Shown piece by piece: positions 7,683-17,391 of a stretch of DNA of 64,000 bases. The DNA is from Chloroflexota bacterium. GTDB taxonomy: Bacteria > Chloroflexota > Anaerolineae > Promineifilales > Promineifilaceae. The notes beneath the pieces were generated by a model. The model saw only the letters and a list, made by a program, of their open reading frames with translations. It was not told the DNA's origin and did no database searches. The DNA lies in the NCBI GenBank assembly GCA_024275635.1, contig JAJRYT010000067.1, positions 1 through 64,000 of the forward strand. Reading direction: 5' to 3'. Numbering within the stretch: the stretch's first letter is position 1; each line of letters begins with the position of its first letter. Position numbers and translations under genes: made by a program.

Positions 7683-8780
7683 CTACTGAGTCTGATTTTT
7701 ATCAAGCCCGGTCACACTTGTAAGCCAGATGAGCAAGAACAAAACGGCCGTTGCCAACAACGCCAACATGATCAACTTCACCAACTGCGTGGGGGCAAAA
7801 ATGGCTACCAATCCAAACAACAACGCCACCGTATAATAGCCCAACACAATCCGGCGGGTAGGCAAGCCGCCATCTGACAGGCGAAAATGCAAATGCCCCC
7901 GGTCGCCATGCAGCGGACTTTGCCCCCGACGCAGGCGATCCACAATTTGCCAGGCTACGTCCAAAATAGGCACAGCCATCACCAACAGCGCCGTGGCAAT
8001 CTTGGCCGGTGAAATGATAGAGAGCGTAGCCAACTGGTAACCGAGCAAATACGCCCCGGATGATCCCAGGAAAATGCGCGCCGGCGAGAAATTAAATGGC
8101 AAGAAACCCAACAAAGCCCCCGCCAGCGCCAGAGGAAATGCCGCTACCGTATATTGACCCGTTTGCAGCGCAATCTGGTAACTGTGCCAGGCAAAAATCA
8201 AGGCGGCAATCGTGCCCACCCCGGCGGCCAGGCCATCAAGCCCGTCCAGAAAATTGATGGTATTCATCATGCCTACAACCCAAAACAGAGTGAATACCCA
8301 AACCAGCAGCGGTCGCAGAATGACTAATGGCTCCTCATAGATGACAAAAAGTGTCATCGGGATTCCTGTCCACAGCGTTCCGGACGGGAGCGGGTTGGTG
8401 AACCGCTCGATGAATACGGTGTACCCCATGGCCACGGCCGTTCCCGCAAAATAAATAACAAACTGCGACCAGGGGGGCAGTTCCCGCCAATCATCCAGCA
8501 AGCCGCCGGCAAAAACGACCCATGTTCCCAGAAAAACGCCCGTCAACAATTTGAGGTCATCCGTTCCCGGCTGGGGTGGGAGAAGGGCGTATATAACGGC
8601 CGTTGCCAGCAGCAGCGCCCCCAACAATGGGACGCCGCCCAATTTAGCGATACGGCCGTAATGTTTCCGCCGCCCCCCCGGCTCGGCCACAACCCCCCAA
8701 CGCAGCGACAACCGGCGCGCCAGAGGCGTTAATATCAACGAAGCGGCAAAAGCAGTAATGAAAACAGCAAAATAAGGCAT
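7683..8780 (-). CDS. Polyprenyl-phosphate sugar-1-phosphate transferase (WecA/TagO/MraY family)
   Basis: 365 residues with about ten transmembrane helices. The family joins UDP-GlcNAc or a similar sugar to undecaprenyl phosphate on the inner leaflet, starting cell-wall polymer or surface glycan synthesis. The hallmark motifs are GRIAKLGGVPLLG near residue 45, the catalytic N-x-x-N-F-x-D-G-x-D-G loop (MNTINFLDGLDGLAAG, about 180) and the C-terminal GDRGHLHFRLSDGG histidine motif. It follows upp by 18 nt on the same strand and lacks a clear Shine-Dalgarno, so translation may be coupled. WecA/TagO type is favoured over MraY by the short H-x-H motif; the exact sugar is not determined. Confidence 0.88.
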   Translation of the reverse strand: MPYFAVFITAFAASLILTPLARRLSLRWGVVAEPGGRRKHYGRIAKLGGVPLLGALLLATAVIYALLPPQPGTDDLKLLTGVFLGTWVVFAGGLLDDWRELPPWSQFVIYFAGTAVAMGYTVFIERFTNPLPSGTLWTGIPMTLFVIYEEPLVILRPLLVWVFTLFWVVGMMNTINFLDGLDGLAAGVGTIAALIFAWHSYQIALQTGQYTVAAFPLALAGALLGFLPFNFSPARIFLGSSGAYLLGYQLATLSIISPAKIATALLVMAVPILDVAWQIVDRLRRGQSPLHGDRGHLHFRLSDGGLPTRRIVLGYYTVALLFGLVAIFAPTQLVKLIMLALLATAVLFLLIWLTSVTGLDKNQTQ

Positions 8781-8798
8781 AAAACAGGCGGGCGGCGT

Positions 8799-9419
8799 TT
8801 AGCCGGTTCCAAACTGGCGGTCGCCAGCGTCCCCCAGGCCAGGCACGATAAAACCAATATCATTCAACCGCTCATCAATTTTGGCAATGTAAATGGGCAC
8901 ATCCGGGTGCGCTTTTTGTAAGGCGGCGATTCCCTCCGGCGCGGCCAAAAGACCAACAAACTTGATGCGCGTAGCGCCCCAGTTTTTTAGAATATCAATC
9001 GTGGCCGAGGCTGAACCGCCTGTTGCCAACATCGGATCCAACACGAGACACACCTGTACCGTCGGCGCAGTGGGCAATTTATTGTAATACGATACCGGTT
9101 TCAGCGTCCGCTCATCCCGGTATAAACCAATGTGCCAAACTTCAGCGCCCGGCATCATCTCCCAAATGCCATTCACCATGCCCAGTCCGGCCCTCAAAAC
9201 AGGTATCAGACCAATTTTGTCGGCCAATTCATGCCCGCTGGCCCTCCCCATGGGCGTTTCCACCTCAATGCCGCGCACGCCAAGATCGGCCGTTGCTTCA
9301 TAACAAAGCAGCATCGCCAACTCACGAACCAATTCACGAAATTTCTTTGGTTCAGTGCTTTGCTTACGCAAAAGTGTTAATTTATGCTTTACCAATGGAT
9401 GTTGCGATTCATAAACCAT
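8799..9419 (-). CDS. upp: Uracil phosphoribosyltransferase
   Basis: 206 residues, the usual family length. It makes UMP from uracil and PRPP in pyrimidine salvage. The start [20 protein letters not shown] at 9419 is chosen because GGAGGAAATC precedes it and because family members start this way; upstream in-frame codons lie in a repeat. The PRPP-binding loop is [20 protein letters not shown], and the uracil site is in the C-terminal [16 protein letters not shown]. It is first in a two-gene operon with the sugar-phosphate transferase. The promoter region is shared with divergent ruvB and contains 8-bp repeats (AAGTATGC). Confidence 0.96.
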   Translation of the reverse strand: MVYESQHPLVKHKLTLLRKQSTEPKKFRELVRELAMLLCYEATADLGVRGIEVETPMGRASGHELADKIGLIPVLRAGLGMVNGIWEMMPGAEVWHIGLYRDERTLKPVSYYNKLPTAPTVQVCLVLDPMLATGGSASATIDILKNWGATRIKFVGLLAAPEGIAALQKAHPDVPIYIAKIDERLNDIGFIVPGLGDAGDRQFGTG

Positions 9420-9531
9420 GATTTCCTCCAAGTATGCAAGTATGCAAGTTGCCAGTCGCTCACAATCTTTTACCGTTTCACGCTTTCCGCATATAATCCC
9501 ATGCAAACCCAAGATAGGCAACCCATGATTT

Positions 9532-10569
9532 ATGAATGATAAACCAACGCCTAAACGGCACATTTATGGACAAAAAAAAGCCGAGGATCGCGGGCTGGAC
9601 GGCCTCATCCGGCCGCAGCGGTTGGATGAATTCATTGGCCAGGAACGGCTGAAGACCAATTTATCTATTTTGATTGAGGCCGCTCAGGCCAGAGAGGAAC
9701 CGCTGGATCATATTTTGTTTCACGGCCCGCCGGGATTGGGTAAAACAACGCTGGCGCATGTTGTCGCCAATGAGATGAATGTCAATATTCGCATCACGGC
9801 CGGGCCGGCGATTGAACGAGCCGGCGACCTGGCGGCCATCCTCACTAACATGCGGGCCGGCGATATTTTATTTATTGACGAAGTACACCGGCTGGGCCGG
9901 GTTGTCGAGGAGATTTTGTATCCGGCGATGGAAGATTTTGTGCTGGATATTATTGTGGGCAAAGGGCCGGGGGCTAAAAACGTGCGCCTCAAACTGCCTA
10001 AGTTCACGGTGGTCGGGGCAACAACCCGACTGGCGCTGCTCACATCGCCGTTACGCGCCCGGTTTGGGGCAGCATATCGTATGGATTTTTATAAGTTGGC
10101 CGCGGTGGAGACGATTGTGGTACGCGGGGCTGGCATTCTGAATGTGCCGATTGAAGCGGAAGGAGCCGTTGAGATTGCCCGCCGTTCGCGGGGAACGCCG
10201 CGTGTGGCGCTGCGTTTGCTGCGCCGGGTAAGGGATTATGTGCAGGTAAGGGCTGAGGGGGAGATTACGGGGGAAACGGCCGTTGCCGCCCTTGACCTGT
10301 TGGAAATTGACAACCTGGGTTTGGATGACCTCGACCGCCGCGTCCTCCGCGCCATTATCGAAAAATTCGGCGGCGGGCCGGTCGGATTAGACACAATTGG
10401 CGCCTCCATCAGCGAAGAATCAGATACGATCATGGATGTGGTCGAACCTTATTTGCTGCAATTAGGCTTCCTGGAACGCACCCCACGCGGGCGCGTTGCT
10501 ACCCCGCACGCTTACAAACACCTAGCCATTCCCCTAAAACCTGACGGAACACAACCAAGCCTTTTATAG
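9532..10569 (+). CDS. ruvB: Holliday junction branch migration helicase RuvB
   Basis: 345 residues, full length. A hexameric AAA+ motor that drives RuvA-bound Holliday junctions. Walker A is [12 protein letters not shown], Walker B is [10 protein letters not shown], sensor 1 lies in [11 protein letters not shown], the arginine finger in SPLRARFGA, and the C-terminal winged helix carries [20 protein letters not shown]. The start at 9532 places the RuvB N-terminus ([19 protein letters not shown]) at the usual distance. ruvA and ruvC are not in the window. A 24-bp perfect hairpin follows the stop. Confidence 0.97.
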   Translation: MNDKPTPKRHIYGQKKAEDRGLDGLIRPQRLDEFIGQERLKTNLSILIEAAQAREEPLDHILFHGPPGLGKTTLAHVVANEMNVNIRITAGPAIERAGDLAAILTNMRAGDILFIDEVHRLGRVVEEILYPAMEDFVLDIIVGKGPGAKNVRLKLPKFTVVGATTRLALLTSPLRARFGAAYRMDFYKLAAVETIVVRGAGILNVPIEAEGAVEIARRSRGTPRVALRLLRRVRDYVQVRAEGEITGETAVAALDLLEIDNLGLDDLDRRVLRAIIEKFGGGPVGLDTIGASISEESDTIMDVVEPYLLQLGFLERTPRGRVATPHAYKHLAIPLKPDGTQPSLL

Positions 10570-10570
10570 C

Positions 10571-10626
10571 GAGGGATGAGGACTGAGGGATGAGGATGCC
10601 GGCTCATCCCTCAGTCCTCATCCCTC
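10571..10626. terminator. 24-bp perfect hairpin built of 7-bp units, ruvB/lspA boundary
   Basis: Arms 10571-10594 and 10603-10626 are exact reverse complements around an 8-nt loop. Each arm is itself a tandem of GATGAGG/ACTGAGG-type heptamers. It starts 2 nt after the ruvB stop and covers the lspA stop codon (convergent genes), so it probably halts transcription both ways. It belongs to the flip-oriented heptamer arrays described under findings. Confidence 0.8.
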
Positions 10627-11283
10627 ATTCCTGTTGACCTGTTCATCAATCGTCTCCGGTTCACGCAGCATGATATAAATCATGATGCCAATTCCGGCGG
10701 AGACGGCCATGTCGGCCACGTTGAAGACAGGCCAATTAAGGATGGGGATGTCAATAATGGGCTGGAGTAACGGCCGTAAATTCACATGCAAAAAATCCGT
10801 CACATGCCCCAGGCGAAACCGGCTGATCAAATTGCCAATCGCCCCGCCAAACAGCAACCCAAGCGTCAATCGCAGCTTGGCGCTTGGGGCCGGTGATTGG
10901 TAATTGAAATAGACCAGCCATAAGGCCACAACAACGGCTAAAACCGTAAACAGCCATTTGGCCTGTGGAAACAGCCCAAACGCCGTACCCGTGTTGGCCA
11001 CGTGCGCTATTTGAAAGTAGGGATAAAGAGCCGGGAATGGCGTAATACTGGTATTGATCGGCATGCTCATTTCTATTTGCCGCTTTGTTAGCTGGTCAAG
11101 AATAATGACGACCGCACCAACCCAGACAAAAAACTGTTTGCGCCGGTAAAAGGGCATCATTTGATTAGGCTGATTTTGGCGCTCTTCCAGGATATCTGGC
11201 GCAACGCCGCTGTTCTTTGTCGCCTGGGCATTTATCGGCCGGTTTTTTTTCGGTCCGCTCATCACAGTTTCGGTTTCTTGCAT
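10618..11283 (-). CDS. lspA: Lipoprotein signal peptidase (signal peptidase II)
   Basis: 221 residues with four transmembrane helices. It removes signal peptides from prolipoproteins after lipid attachment. The two catalytic aspartates lie in GGAIGNLISRFRLGHVTDFL and in WPVFNVADMAVSAGI, and the family N-T-G-x-A-F-G motif is present as NTGTAFGL. The N-terminus is about 50 residues longer than in typical LspA and polar, so initiation could be internal (for example at the ATG giving MMPFYRRKQFFVWVG). It lies downstream of lon on the same strand with a 100-nt gap. Confidence 0.93.
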   Translation of the reverse strand: MQETETVMSGPKKNRPINAQATKNSGVAPDILEERQNQPNQMMPFYRRKQFFVWVGAVVIILDQLTKRQIEMSMPINTSITPFPALYPYFQIAHVANTGTAFGLFPQAKWLFTVLAVVVALWLVYFNYQSPAPSAKLRLTLGLLFGGAIGNLISRFRLGHVTDFLHVNLRPLLQPIIDIPILNWPVFNVADMAVSAGIGIMIYIMLREPETIDEQVNRNEG

Positions 11284-11383
11284 ATATTCGCCTTAAAAAA
11301 GCCAGTCATGAAATTCGTTAGAACCAGGGAGATCAAGGGGGTATTTTAACAGGGTACAGGCAATTCAAGCAAAAACGGCCGTC

Positions 11384-13810
11384 TCAACTATTCCCCTGTG
11401 CCCGAAGCGGCCGATCCGCACCGCCAGACACAGCCGACGGCGGTACGGTCACATTTCCCGCCTCGCCGCCATTGGATTCAACCGAAAACGGCGGCTCCGT
11501 CGCCTCCAAAAGAGCCATCGCTAACACTTCATCCAGATGGTTGGCCGTTACCAAATTCAAATCCTCACGGATACGATCCGGCAGCTCGGGGATGTCTTTG
11601 GCGTTTTCTTTAGGCAAGATGACCGTCTTGATACCGGCACGATGAGCCGCAATTGTCTTCGATTTAAGGCCGCCAATCGCCAGCACCTTACCGCGCAGTG
11701 TCACTTCGCCAGTCATAGCAACGTCACGGCGTACCGGGCGGCGGGTAAAGGCCGAGATAACGGCCGTTGCCAAACCAATTCCCGCGCTGGGGCCATCTTT
11801 CGGCGTCGCCCCGTCAGGCACGTGAATGTGGATATTCACTTTATCAAACAAAGCGGGTTTCAACCCCAAAGCGCGAGCATTGGCCCGCGCATAAGTCAGC
11901 GCAGCTTGGGCAGATTCGCGCATCACATCACCCAAAGAGCCGGTCAGAGTGATACGGCCGTTGCCCTCGCTCAAACTCACCTCAATCGGCAGCGTGTTGC
12001 CGCCAAAACCACTCACCGCCAAACCGGTAACAACCCCAATCTCATCCTTCTCCTCAGCCACGCCATACGTAAACTTATCAGGCCCCAAAAACTCAGCGAT
12101 ATCCGCTTCCGTCACGGAAAATGGGCCTGTTGCGCCGGCGGCCACCTTCACTGCCAGCTTGCGTATCACTTTGCCGATATGACGTTCCAACTGGCGCACC
12201 CCGGCTTCCCGCGTATGGTGACGGATGATCTTACGCAGCGCCGGCTCGTCCAACGCCACCTCGATCTCTTCAATACCATGCCCCCGCAACTGCTTCTTAA
12301 GCAAATACTGCTCGGCAATCGCCACTTTTTCATCTTCAATGTAGCCCAGCATCTGGATAGACTCCATCCGGTCAAACAACGGCGCGGGAATGGTGTTCAA
12401 TTGGTTAGAGGTTGTAATAAAAATCACCTGGCTCAAATCAAAAGAGACTTCCAGGTAATGGTCGGCAAAACTGTGATTTTGCTCCGGGTCCAGCACTTCC
12501 AACAGCGCCGAAGAAGGATCGCCGCGCCAATCGGCGCCTACCTTATCAATCTCATCCAACACAATCACCGGATTGCGCGTCTTGGCGTCGCGTAAAGCGC
12601 GGATGATCCGCCCCGGAATGGCGCCGATATACGTGCGGCGATGGCCGCGAATCTCAGCCTCATCACGGACGCCGCCCAGGCTGATGCGTACCATCTCCCG
12701 GCCAATCGCTCGCGCCACCGAGGTGGCAATGGATGTTTTACCCACACCGGGAGGGCCGTTCAAATTGATGATAGCGCCGCGCATCTTCGTACCGGCTAAT
12801 TTGCGTACCGCCACATACTCCACAATGCGATCCTTCACATCATCCAGGCCATAATGATCTTCATCCAAAACCTGGCGCACATGAACCACGTCCAGGTTAT
12901 CCTCGGTCATCTTGTTCCAGGGCAGTTCAACTAACCATTCCAGATAAGTCCGAATGACGCTGGCCTCAGCCGACTGCTGACCCTGGTATTCCAACCGTTT
13001 CAACTCGTTGAGCGCTCGTTCATTGACTTCATTGGGCATTTCGGCCGCGGCGATTTTTTGCCGTAGTTCTTCAATGAGATCGTTGCCATCCTCCCCCAAC
13101 TCTTTGCGAATAGCCCGCATTTGTTCCCGCAGCATGTAATCGCGCTGCGCTTTTTCGGCGCTTTCGCGGGCATCTGTCTGGATTTTCTGGCGGACTTTGG
13201 CGATCTTTAATTCTTGTTGGAGATATTCCAGGATGATGTTGAGCCGTTTGATGCCGCTCGTCGTTGTCAGCAGATCCAATTCCAGACCAAAGGGGACATT
13301 CAGTAAACCGGCTACATAATCGGCCAGTTCGCCAGGCGTAGACTTGCTGCGGGTAGTGGCCATGACTTGTTGATTGGATTCGCCCAGGGTGTCGGCATAT
13401 TGTTCGAGGTAGGCGATGGTTTGGATAACGGCCGTTTCCCCGCCTGTTTCCGGTTCTACTTCCAATTCTACATAGCGCCCCTGCAAATAAGGTTCAGTAA
13501 CGCCCAATCCCTTAAAGTTCACCCGGCGATGCAGTTCCACCAGCATCTGCACCCCGACATGCGGCGCGCGCAGCACGTCGCGTACAGTGGCTAAAATACC
13601 AATGGGAACCAGATCATCATCACCAGGGAGTTCAACCTCAGCATCATATTGGACAAGGATCAGCAGTTGGCCGCCTTGTTCAACGGCAGCCTGAGCGGCG
13701 GCCAATGAACGCCGCCGGCCAATAGAAATCGTTGTTGTGATACCAGGGAAAACCGCGCCGCCGCGTAAAGGTACGGCCGGAATCTGGGTTAGCACAGGGG
13801 TATCGCTCAT
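11384..13810 (-). CDS. lon: ATP-dependent protease La
   Basis: 808 residues from the ATG at 13810 ([20 protein letters not shown]), which has AAAGGA upstream; a longer frame to 13894 lacks support. The N-terminal LAN substrate domain (about 10-200) is followed by a coiled segment, the AAA+ domain with Walker [16 protein letters not shown] and Walker [14 protein letters not shown], and the protease domain with catalytic Ser in [16 protein letters not shown] and Lys in [19 protein letters not shown]. It degrades misfolded and regulatory proteins in the cytosol. The C-terminus carries about 30 low-complexity residues beyond the usual end. No CIRCE element is seen upstream. Confidence 0.97.
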   Translation of the reverse strand: MSDTPVLTQIPAVPLRGGAVFPGITTTISIGRRRSLAAAQAAVEQGGQLLILVQYDAEVELPGDDDLVPIGILATVRDVLRAPHVGVQMLVELHRRVNFKGLGVTEPYLQGRYVELEVEPETGGETAVIQTIAYLEQYADTLGESNQQVMATTRSKSTPGELADYVAGLLNVPFGLELDLLTTTSGIKRLNIILEYLQQELKIAKVRQKIQTDARESAEKAQRDYMLREQMRAIRKELGEDGNDLIEELRQKIAAAEMPNEVNERALNELKRLEYQGQQSAEASVIRTYLEWLVELPWNKMTEDNLDVVHVRQVLDEDHYGLDDVKDRIVEYVAVRKLAGTKMRGAIINLNGPPGVGKTSIATSVARAIGREMVRISLGGVRDEAEIRGHRRTYIGAIPGRIIRALRDAKTRNPVIVLDEIDKVGADWRGDPSSALLEVLDPEQNHSFADHYLEVSFDLSQVIFITTSNQLNTIPAPLFDRMESIQMLGYIEDEKVAIAEQYLLKKQLRGHGIEEIEVALDEPALRKIIRHHTREAGVRQLERHIGKVIRKLAVKVAAGATGPFSVTEADIAEFLGPDKFTYGVAEEKDEIGVVTGLAVSGFGGNTLPIEVSLSEGNGRITLTGSLGDVMRESAQAALTYARANARALGLKPALFDKVNIHIHVPDGATPKDGPSAGIGLATAVISAFTRRPVRRDVAMTGEVTLRGKVLAIGGLKSKTIAAHRAGIKTVILPKENAKDIPELPDRIREDLNLVTANHLDEVLAMALLEATEPPFSVESNGGEAGNVTVPPSAVSGGADRPLRAQGNS

Positions 13811-14319
13811 ATTGAATCCTTTACAACCGCTTGATGTTTTATCGCCATTAAACCTGACAAGGTATCGGGACAATCCTCCGGGAGACTTTAGCAATGGTCA
13901 GGCTCGTAGCCCTAACCTCCCAGAGGTTCCCCGTTTATTGAGATGTTACCTGATAAGGTATAGCCGGACTGCATCTTTTCATAAACTGTTATCTTTTTTA
14001 TCAACAGTAATTTTTGACCAAGTTTGGCCTGTCCAGGCTCAAGGGTTGTGACTAAATTTAGTATGCCTAATGCCCCATTACAAAACAATAGGCCATTGGT
14101 ATTTTATACAACCCTGTCAACTGCACCATAGCGCTGCGTCAGAACCGCGTTAGAAATTGGACGGCCGTTCGAGCATGAACAGGGGCACAAAAACAGCAAA
14201 GAAGATACGCCATGGCGCCATTCTGACCTATGCAGAACGACTAACCCTGCCGGAGGTTAGTCTGAAGAAATCAGGTGATCACTCGTGAACCTTCGGGAGG
14301 GCGTTTTGTAGTTACATTT
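13811..14319. other. Gene-free stretch upstream of lon
   Basis: About 500 bp without a supported gene. It holds small palindromes of the CCTCCGGGAGG kind (near 13870-13890), a related site near 13908-13926 (aacctcccagaggtt) and one near 14285-14300 (aaccttcgggagg), plus an ACGGCCGT site at about 14161. The lon promoter should lie in its left part, but I cannot point to convincing -35/-10 boxes. Confidence 0.6.
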
Positions 14320-14763
14320 TTAAGATAATTGGCCTGTATCCCGGAAGTGACGCATCTTCCCTAAGGCCATAAAAATCGCCCCCAATGCCGTGAAGAAAGC
14401 CATGGCAATTTTGGTCGAGTCTACAATTGGCTCGACATGAACGCCGTTGGGGCCAATCGAAATGGCGGCAACCGGGCGGGCCGCCGCTGTTCCGCCACCG
14501 CGACCACCACCGCCGCCGCCAGGAGTCGAAACTGGTTCTTCGCCCTCGCGCCCACCCGGCCCAATGCCAACCCCGCCGCCGTATCCTGCCCCAAAAACGG
14601 CCGTTACCTCTGATGCCGTAATGAGTGTGTAATCACCAGAAGTGACCGGTGGGCTAAAAACGGCCGTTGGCTTTGCCGCCTCAAATAATTTCTCCAACAA
14701 CTCATTGGCCTTTTTCTGCGTGGGTGTTGATTCCATAATTAGTTTATTCAATTCATCATTCAT
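14320..14763 (-). CDS. GerW/YtfJ family protein
   Basis: 147 residues. The arrangement is that of the sporulation-protein YtfJ (GerW) family: an N-terminal helix (ANELLEKLFEAAKPTAVF), a strand pair with T-A-S-E-V-T-A-V-F-G-A-G-Y, a long glycine-rich loop (about residues 75-95), A-A-I-S-I-G-P-N-G-V-H-V-E-P-I and a C-terminal hydrophobic helix. The family occurs far outside spore formers, and its function there is unknown. Shine-Dalgarno GGAGTTAGGA precedes the ATG. A small membrane protein gene lies just upstream on the same strand, so the two may be co-transcribed. Confidence 0.85.
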   Translation of the reverse strand: MNDELNKLIMESTPTQKKANELLEKLFEAAKPTAVFSPPVTSGDYTLITASEVTAVFGAGYGGGVGIGPGGREGEEPVSTPGGGGGGRGGGTAAARPVAAISIGPNGVHVEPIVDSTKIAMAFFTALGAIFMALGKMRHFRDTGQLS

Positions 14764-14820
14764 TTCCTAACTCCATTTTTGCTAAAAGACGAGCGGGGAA
14801 CGGGCGAGTCGCCTACTTGC

Positions 14821-15093
14821 CTACTTTCTACGCCAGGATAGAATGGTAACTGCCGTCGCCACACCCGCCATCATCAATACAAACACGCTCGTTTTGTCCA
14901 CAATGGGAATACGTTGGGAACGGCCGTCCCCTTCCACTAACGCCACTACCGGACGATTCCACACAAATCCGCCAAACGGTAAACGAACCGACAGCACACG
15001 CGACTGTGGCGTAACCGTCAAACCGCCAACCGAAACCGATTTACCGTTCAATAACTGATTTTGAAAAACTCGTTTACTCATTTCATAATCCAT
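14821..15093 (-). CDS. Small protein with C-terminal membrane helix
   Basis: Up to 90 residues; an internal ATG at 15081 (MSKRVFQNQLLNGKSVSVGG) is the alternative start with GAGG upstream. The N-terminal part is polar with beta character (LTVTPQSRVLSVRLPFGGFV), and residues 68-86 form one transmembrane helix ending in positively charged W-R-R-K, which would place the N-terminus outside. No family is recognised. It sits directly upstream of the GerW-family gene on the same strand, and both end in a membrane helix, suggesting a shared envelope role. Confidence 0.65.
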   Translation of the reverse strand: MDYEMSKRVFQNQLLNGKSVSVGGLTVTPQSRVLSVRLPFGGFVWNRPVVALVEGDGRSQRIPIVDKTSVFVLMMAGVATAVTILSWRRK

Positions 15094-15300
15094 CCTCTGT
15101 ATTTCAATCCCGCGCGGCCGGGAAAATTAGTTACCGCTTCAGGCCATCTGCTTCACCATTAAGCATATCGGCGGCATGCCCGCCATTGGACATACTGTAA
15201 CATAGTTCAAAGTTATTAAACCAGGGAGACTACCGGTTTTCTAGCTTGGATGAAAACGCCATCTTACTAAAATGAGGCGCTTTTGTTTGTTTTGCCGCAG

Positions 15301-15353
15301 CGTAACTGTACAGGTCTCTGTCATTTCGACGAGCGGAGCGAGGAGAAATCTTT
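15301..15353. repeat. Left copy of a 52-bp inverted repeat flanking the hydrolase gene
   Basis: This block is the reverse complement of 16567-16620 with about three mismatches. It contains gtcatttcgacgagcgg and gcgaggagaaatctt. Positions 15353-15400 hold a further complementary half (gatttctcccttcgg, ttcgaaatgaca), so the left copy is itself a hairpin. The apparent leftward reading frame over it is a by-product of the repeat. Confidence 0.75.
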
Positions 15354-15464
15354 GTTGCCTCATGTGATAAGAAAGATTTCTCCCTTCGGTTCGAAATGAC
15401 ACCTATGCAGTTACAAAATGTCACCGAAGAATAGAATCATGACACAGGAAACCGGGAAATTGAT

Positions 15465-16463
15465 ATGATTGCAGAAGTAAGTAAGTTTTTGCTCATTCCA
15501 GGGCTGATTTATTTGGGCATAACGGCCGTTCTCATCACTACCAATCGCCCCACGACCATAACAACAGAGGGTGGATTGGATTTTGCGGCGTTAACGGCCG
15601 TTTCCTACCAAACCCTCCCCAACCTGCAACCCTACACCGCCCACGACGGCGTACAGCTTCAGTACCGTCTGTATCCAAGTGCCGCGGAGGCTAACAAAGC
15701 GATCATCCTGCTACACGGCTCTGGTTGGCACAGTATGCAGTTTCACCCGCTGGCTGAACACCTCAGCCAGAATGGGCTGACTCACGTCATCACCCCCGAT
15801 TTGCGAGGGCATGGCTTTACCCCCGCGCGGCGCGGCGACGTGGCGTACATCGGGCAACTGGAAGACGACTTAGCCGACTTGATTGGCGTGGTAAAAGCGC
15901 AATTTCCCAGCGCAATGGTCATCGGCGGCGGTCACTCCTCCGGCGGCGGGTTGGCGATCCGCTTTGCCGGCGGCGAGCATGGCGCGATGGCCGATGCCTA
16001 CCTGCTGCTGGCTCCGTTTCTAGAATATAACGCGCCAACCACTCGTCCCAATTCTGGGGACTGGGCACGGCCGTTATCCCGCCGCATCGCTGGTCTGACC
16101 ATGCTCAACAACATTGGCATCCGCTGGTTCAATCACCTCGCCGTCATCCAGTTCAACATGCTGCAAGCTGTATTGGATAGCCCATTAGGCAACAGTGCGA
16201 CAACAGCGTACAGCTACCGATTGAACACCTCATATGCGCCGCGTTCGAATGACGGCCGTGATTTAACCGCCATGCAGCAGCCCTTCTTGCTGGTTGCGGG
16301 AATGGCCGATCAGTCCTTCATGACCGAACAGTACGAACCGACCATCTCGGCACACACCAGCGCCGGAACCTACACCTTGCTGCCCGATGTCGGCCACATC
16401 GACCTGCTCACCACATCGAAAATTGAACCGATTTTGACAGGGTGGTTGATGAATTTGGATTGA
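15465..16463 (+). CDS. Alpha/beta hydrolase, membrane-anchored
   Basis: 332 residues with an N-terminal hydrophobic helix (about 6-24) that could anchor it on the outer face. The core shows the oxyanion loop IILLHGSGWHSMQF, the RGHG strand-3 turn (PDLRGHGFTPARRG), the nucleophile elbow GGGHSSGGGLAIRF with Ser, an acid in VAGMADQSFM and His in LPDVGHIDLL. It is in the serine hydrolase (lysophospholipase-like) group; the substrate is unknown. The gene with its gap regions is bracketed by 52-bp inverted repeats, suggesting it moved or was captured as a unit. Confidence 0.88.
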   Translation: MIAEVSKFLLIPGLIYLGITAVLITTNRPTTITTEGGLDFAALTAVSYQTLPNLQPYTAHDGVQLQYRLYPSAAEANKAIILLHGSGWHSMQFHPLAEHLSQNGLTHVITPDLRGHGFTPARRGDVAYIGQLEDDLADLIGVVKAQFPSAMVIGGGHSSGGGLAIRFAGGEHGAMADAYLLLAPFLEYNAPTTRPNSGDWARPLSRRIAGLTMLNNIGIRWFNHLAVIQFNMLQAVLDSPLGNSATTAYSYRLNTSYAPRSNDGRDLTAMQQPFLLVAGMADQSFMTEQYEPTISAHTSAGTYTLLPDVGHIDLLTTSKIEPILTGWLMNLD

Positions 16464-16566
16464 GGGAATAAGAAACGGCCGTTTACCCCACCCTTAGTTG
16501 CAGCTATCATTCGCCTGCACTAGTTCTGAACATGAGCCGAAATCTTTCTTAATCGCATGAGGCGGC

Positions 16567-16620
16567 CAAGATTTCTCCTCGCTCCGCTCGTCGAAATGAC
16601 AAAGACCTATACAGTTACCT
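16567..16620. repeat. Right copy of the 52-bp inverted repeat
   Basis: Reverse-complement partner of 15301-15353, including the outer taactgta-aggtct segment next to the gtcatttcg core. The two copies face each other around the alpha/beta hydrolase gene about 1.2 kb apart. Confidence 0.75.
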
Positions 16621-16699
16621 TTAATCTTCAATCCTCAATCTTTTTTCTGCCGAAAATAGCCATCCCTCTCATTTTATGCTATGCTCCCCATCGTATCAG

Positions 16700-16716
16700 A
16701 CTGACCAGTCGGTCGT
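16700..16716. promoter_or_regulatory. Candidate TetR-type operator
   Basis: The sequence ACTGACCAGTCGGTCGT is a near-palindrome (GACC-agtc-GGTC core) of the form bound by many TetR/AcrR repressors. It lies about 80 nt before the start of the TetR-family gene and just after a T-A-rich possible -10 stretch, so autoregulation, and control of the menF gene overlapping it, is likely. This is inferred from form only. Confidence 0.5.
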
Positions 16717-16794
16717 AAAGAAAAAGCAGGCAAGCGGCAAGTAGGCAAGTACACAGCAGCCCGCACACCTGCAAACTCGCAAACCGAGGATTCT

Positions 16795-17391
16795 ATGGAC
16801 GACACAACAACGACACGCGATCCGCAAAACACAAAAGGTCGTATCTTAGACGCGGCCTTAAACATTTTTTCACACAAAGGCTACCACGACACGCGTCTGG
16901 ATGAAATCGTGGAAGAATCACATACTTCCAAGGGAGCCATCTACTTCCACTTCCCCAACAAAGAGCGGCTGTTCATCGCCCTGGTAGACCAGTTTGCCGA
17001 CTTGTTGGAGCGGCGGGTGACGGAGGCCATTCAGGAAGAAACAGGCATGAAGCGCGTTAGTCTGGCGCTGGAGACGGTCATCGCCACCTTCGGCAAGTAC
17101 CGCCGCCCGGCCAAAATTTTGCTGGTGCAGGCAGTGGGGCTGGGCGCAATTTTCGAGGAGAAGCGCAACGAGGTGAATGACCGCTTTGCCAACCTGATTG
17201 CCGGTTATTTGCAGGAAGCAATTAACCTGGGCGACATTTCGCCGGTGGATATGGAAGTTGTTTCTTACGCCTGGATGGGTGCGATCTACAACGTCATCAT
17301 TCGCTGGGTATACACCGGCGAACCGGCGCCGCAGCGAATTTTGGACGCGCTGCTGCCGGCGCTGTTGAAGAGTGTGGGTTATGGAGAGTAA
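16795..17391 (+). CDS. TetR/AcrR family transcriptional regulator
   Basis: 198 residues. The N-terminal helix-turn-helix domain is typical: GRILDAALNIFSHKGYHDTR, then LDEIVEESHTSKGAIYFHFP and the NKERLFIALVDQF linker. The C-terminal ligand domain is helical and unassigned. The gene's last codons overlap the menF start region, so it is probably the first gene of the menaquinone transcript and may control it. The candidate operator at 16700-16716 lies upstream. Upstream of it also sit GCAAG-type short repeats (16726-16790). Confidence 0.92.
   Translation: MDDTTTTRDPQNTKGRILDAALNIFSHKGYHDTRLDEIVEESHTSKGAIYFHFPNKERLFIALVDQFADLLERRVTEAIQEETGMKRVSLALETVIATFGKYRRPAKILLVQAVGLGAIFEEKRNEVNDRFANLIAGYLQEAINLGDISPVDMEVVSYAWMGAIYNVIIRWVYTGEPAPQRILDALLPALLKSVGYGE

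Noticed and set aside
10618-10640. Gene overlap of ruvB terminator hairpin with lspA as sign of a wrong lspA stop
   Set aside because: The lspA C-terminus extends past the last membrane helix with a polar tail, which is tolerated in the family; the frame is otherwise complete.
15230-15424. Leftward 64-residue reading frame
   Set aside because: It lies wholly inside a hairpin repeat, has no ribosome-binding site and no protein-like composition.
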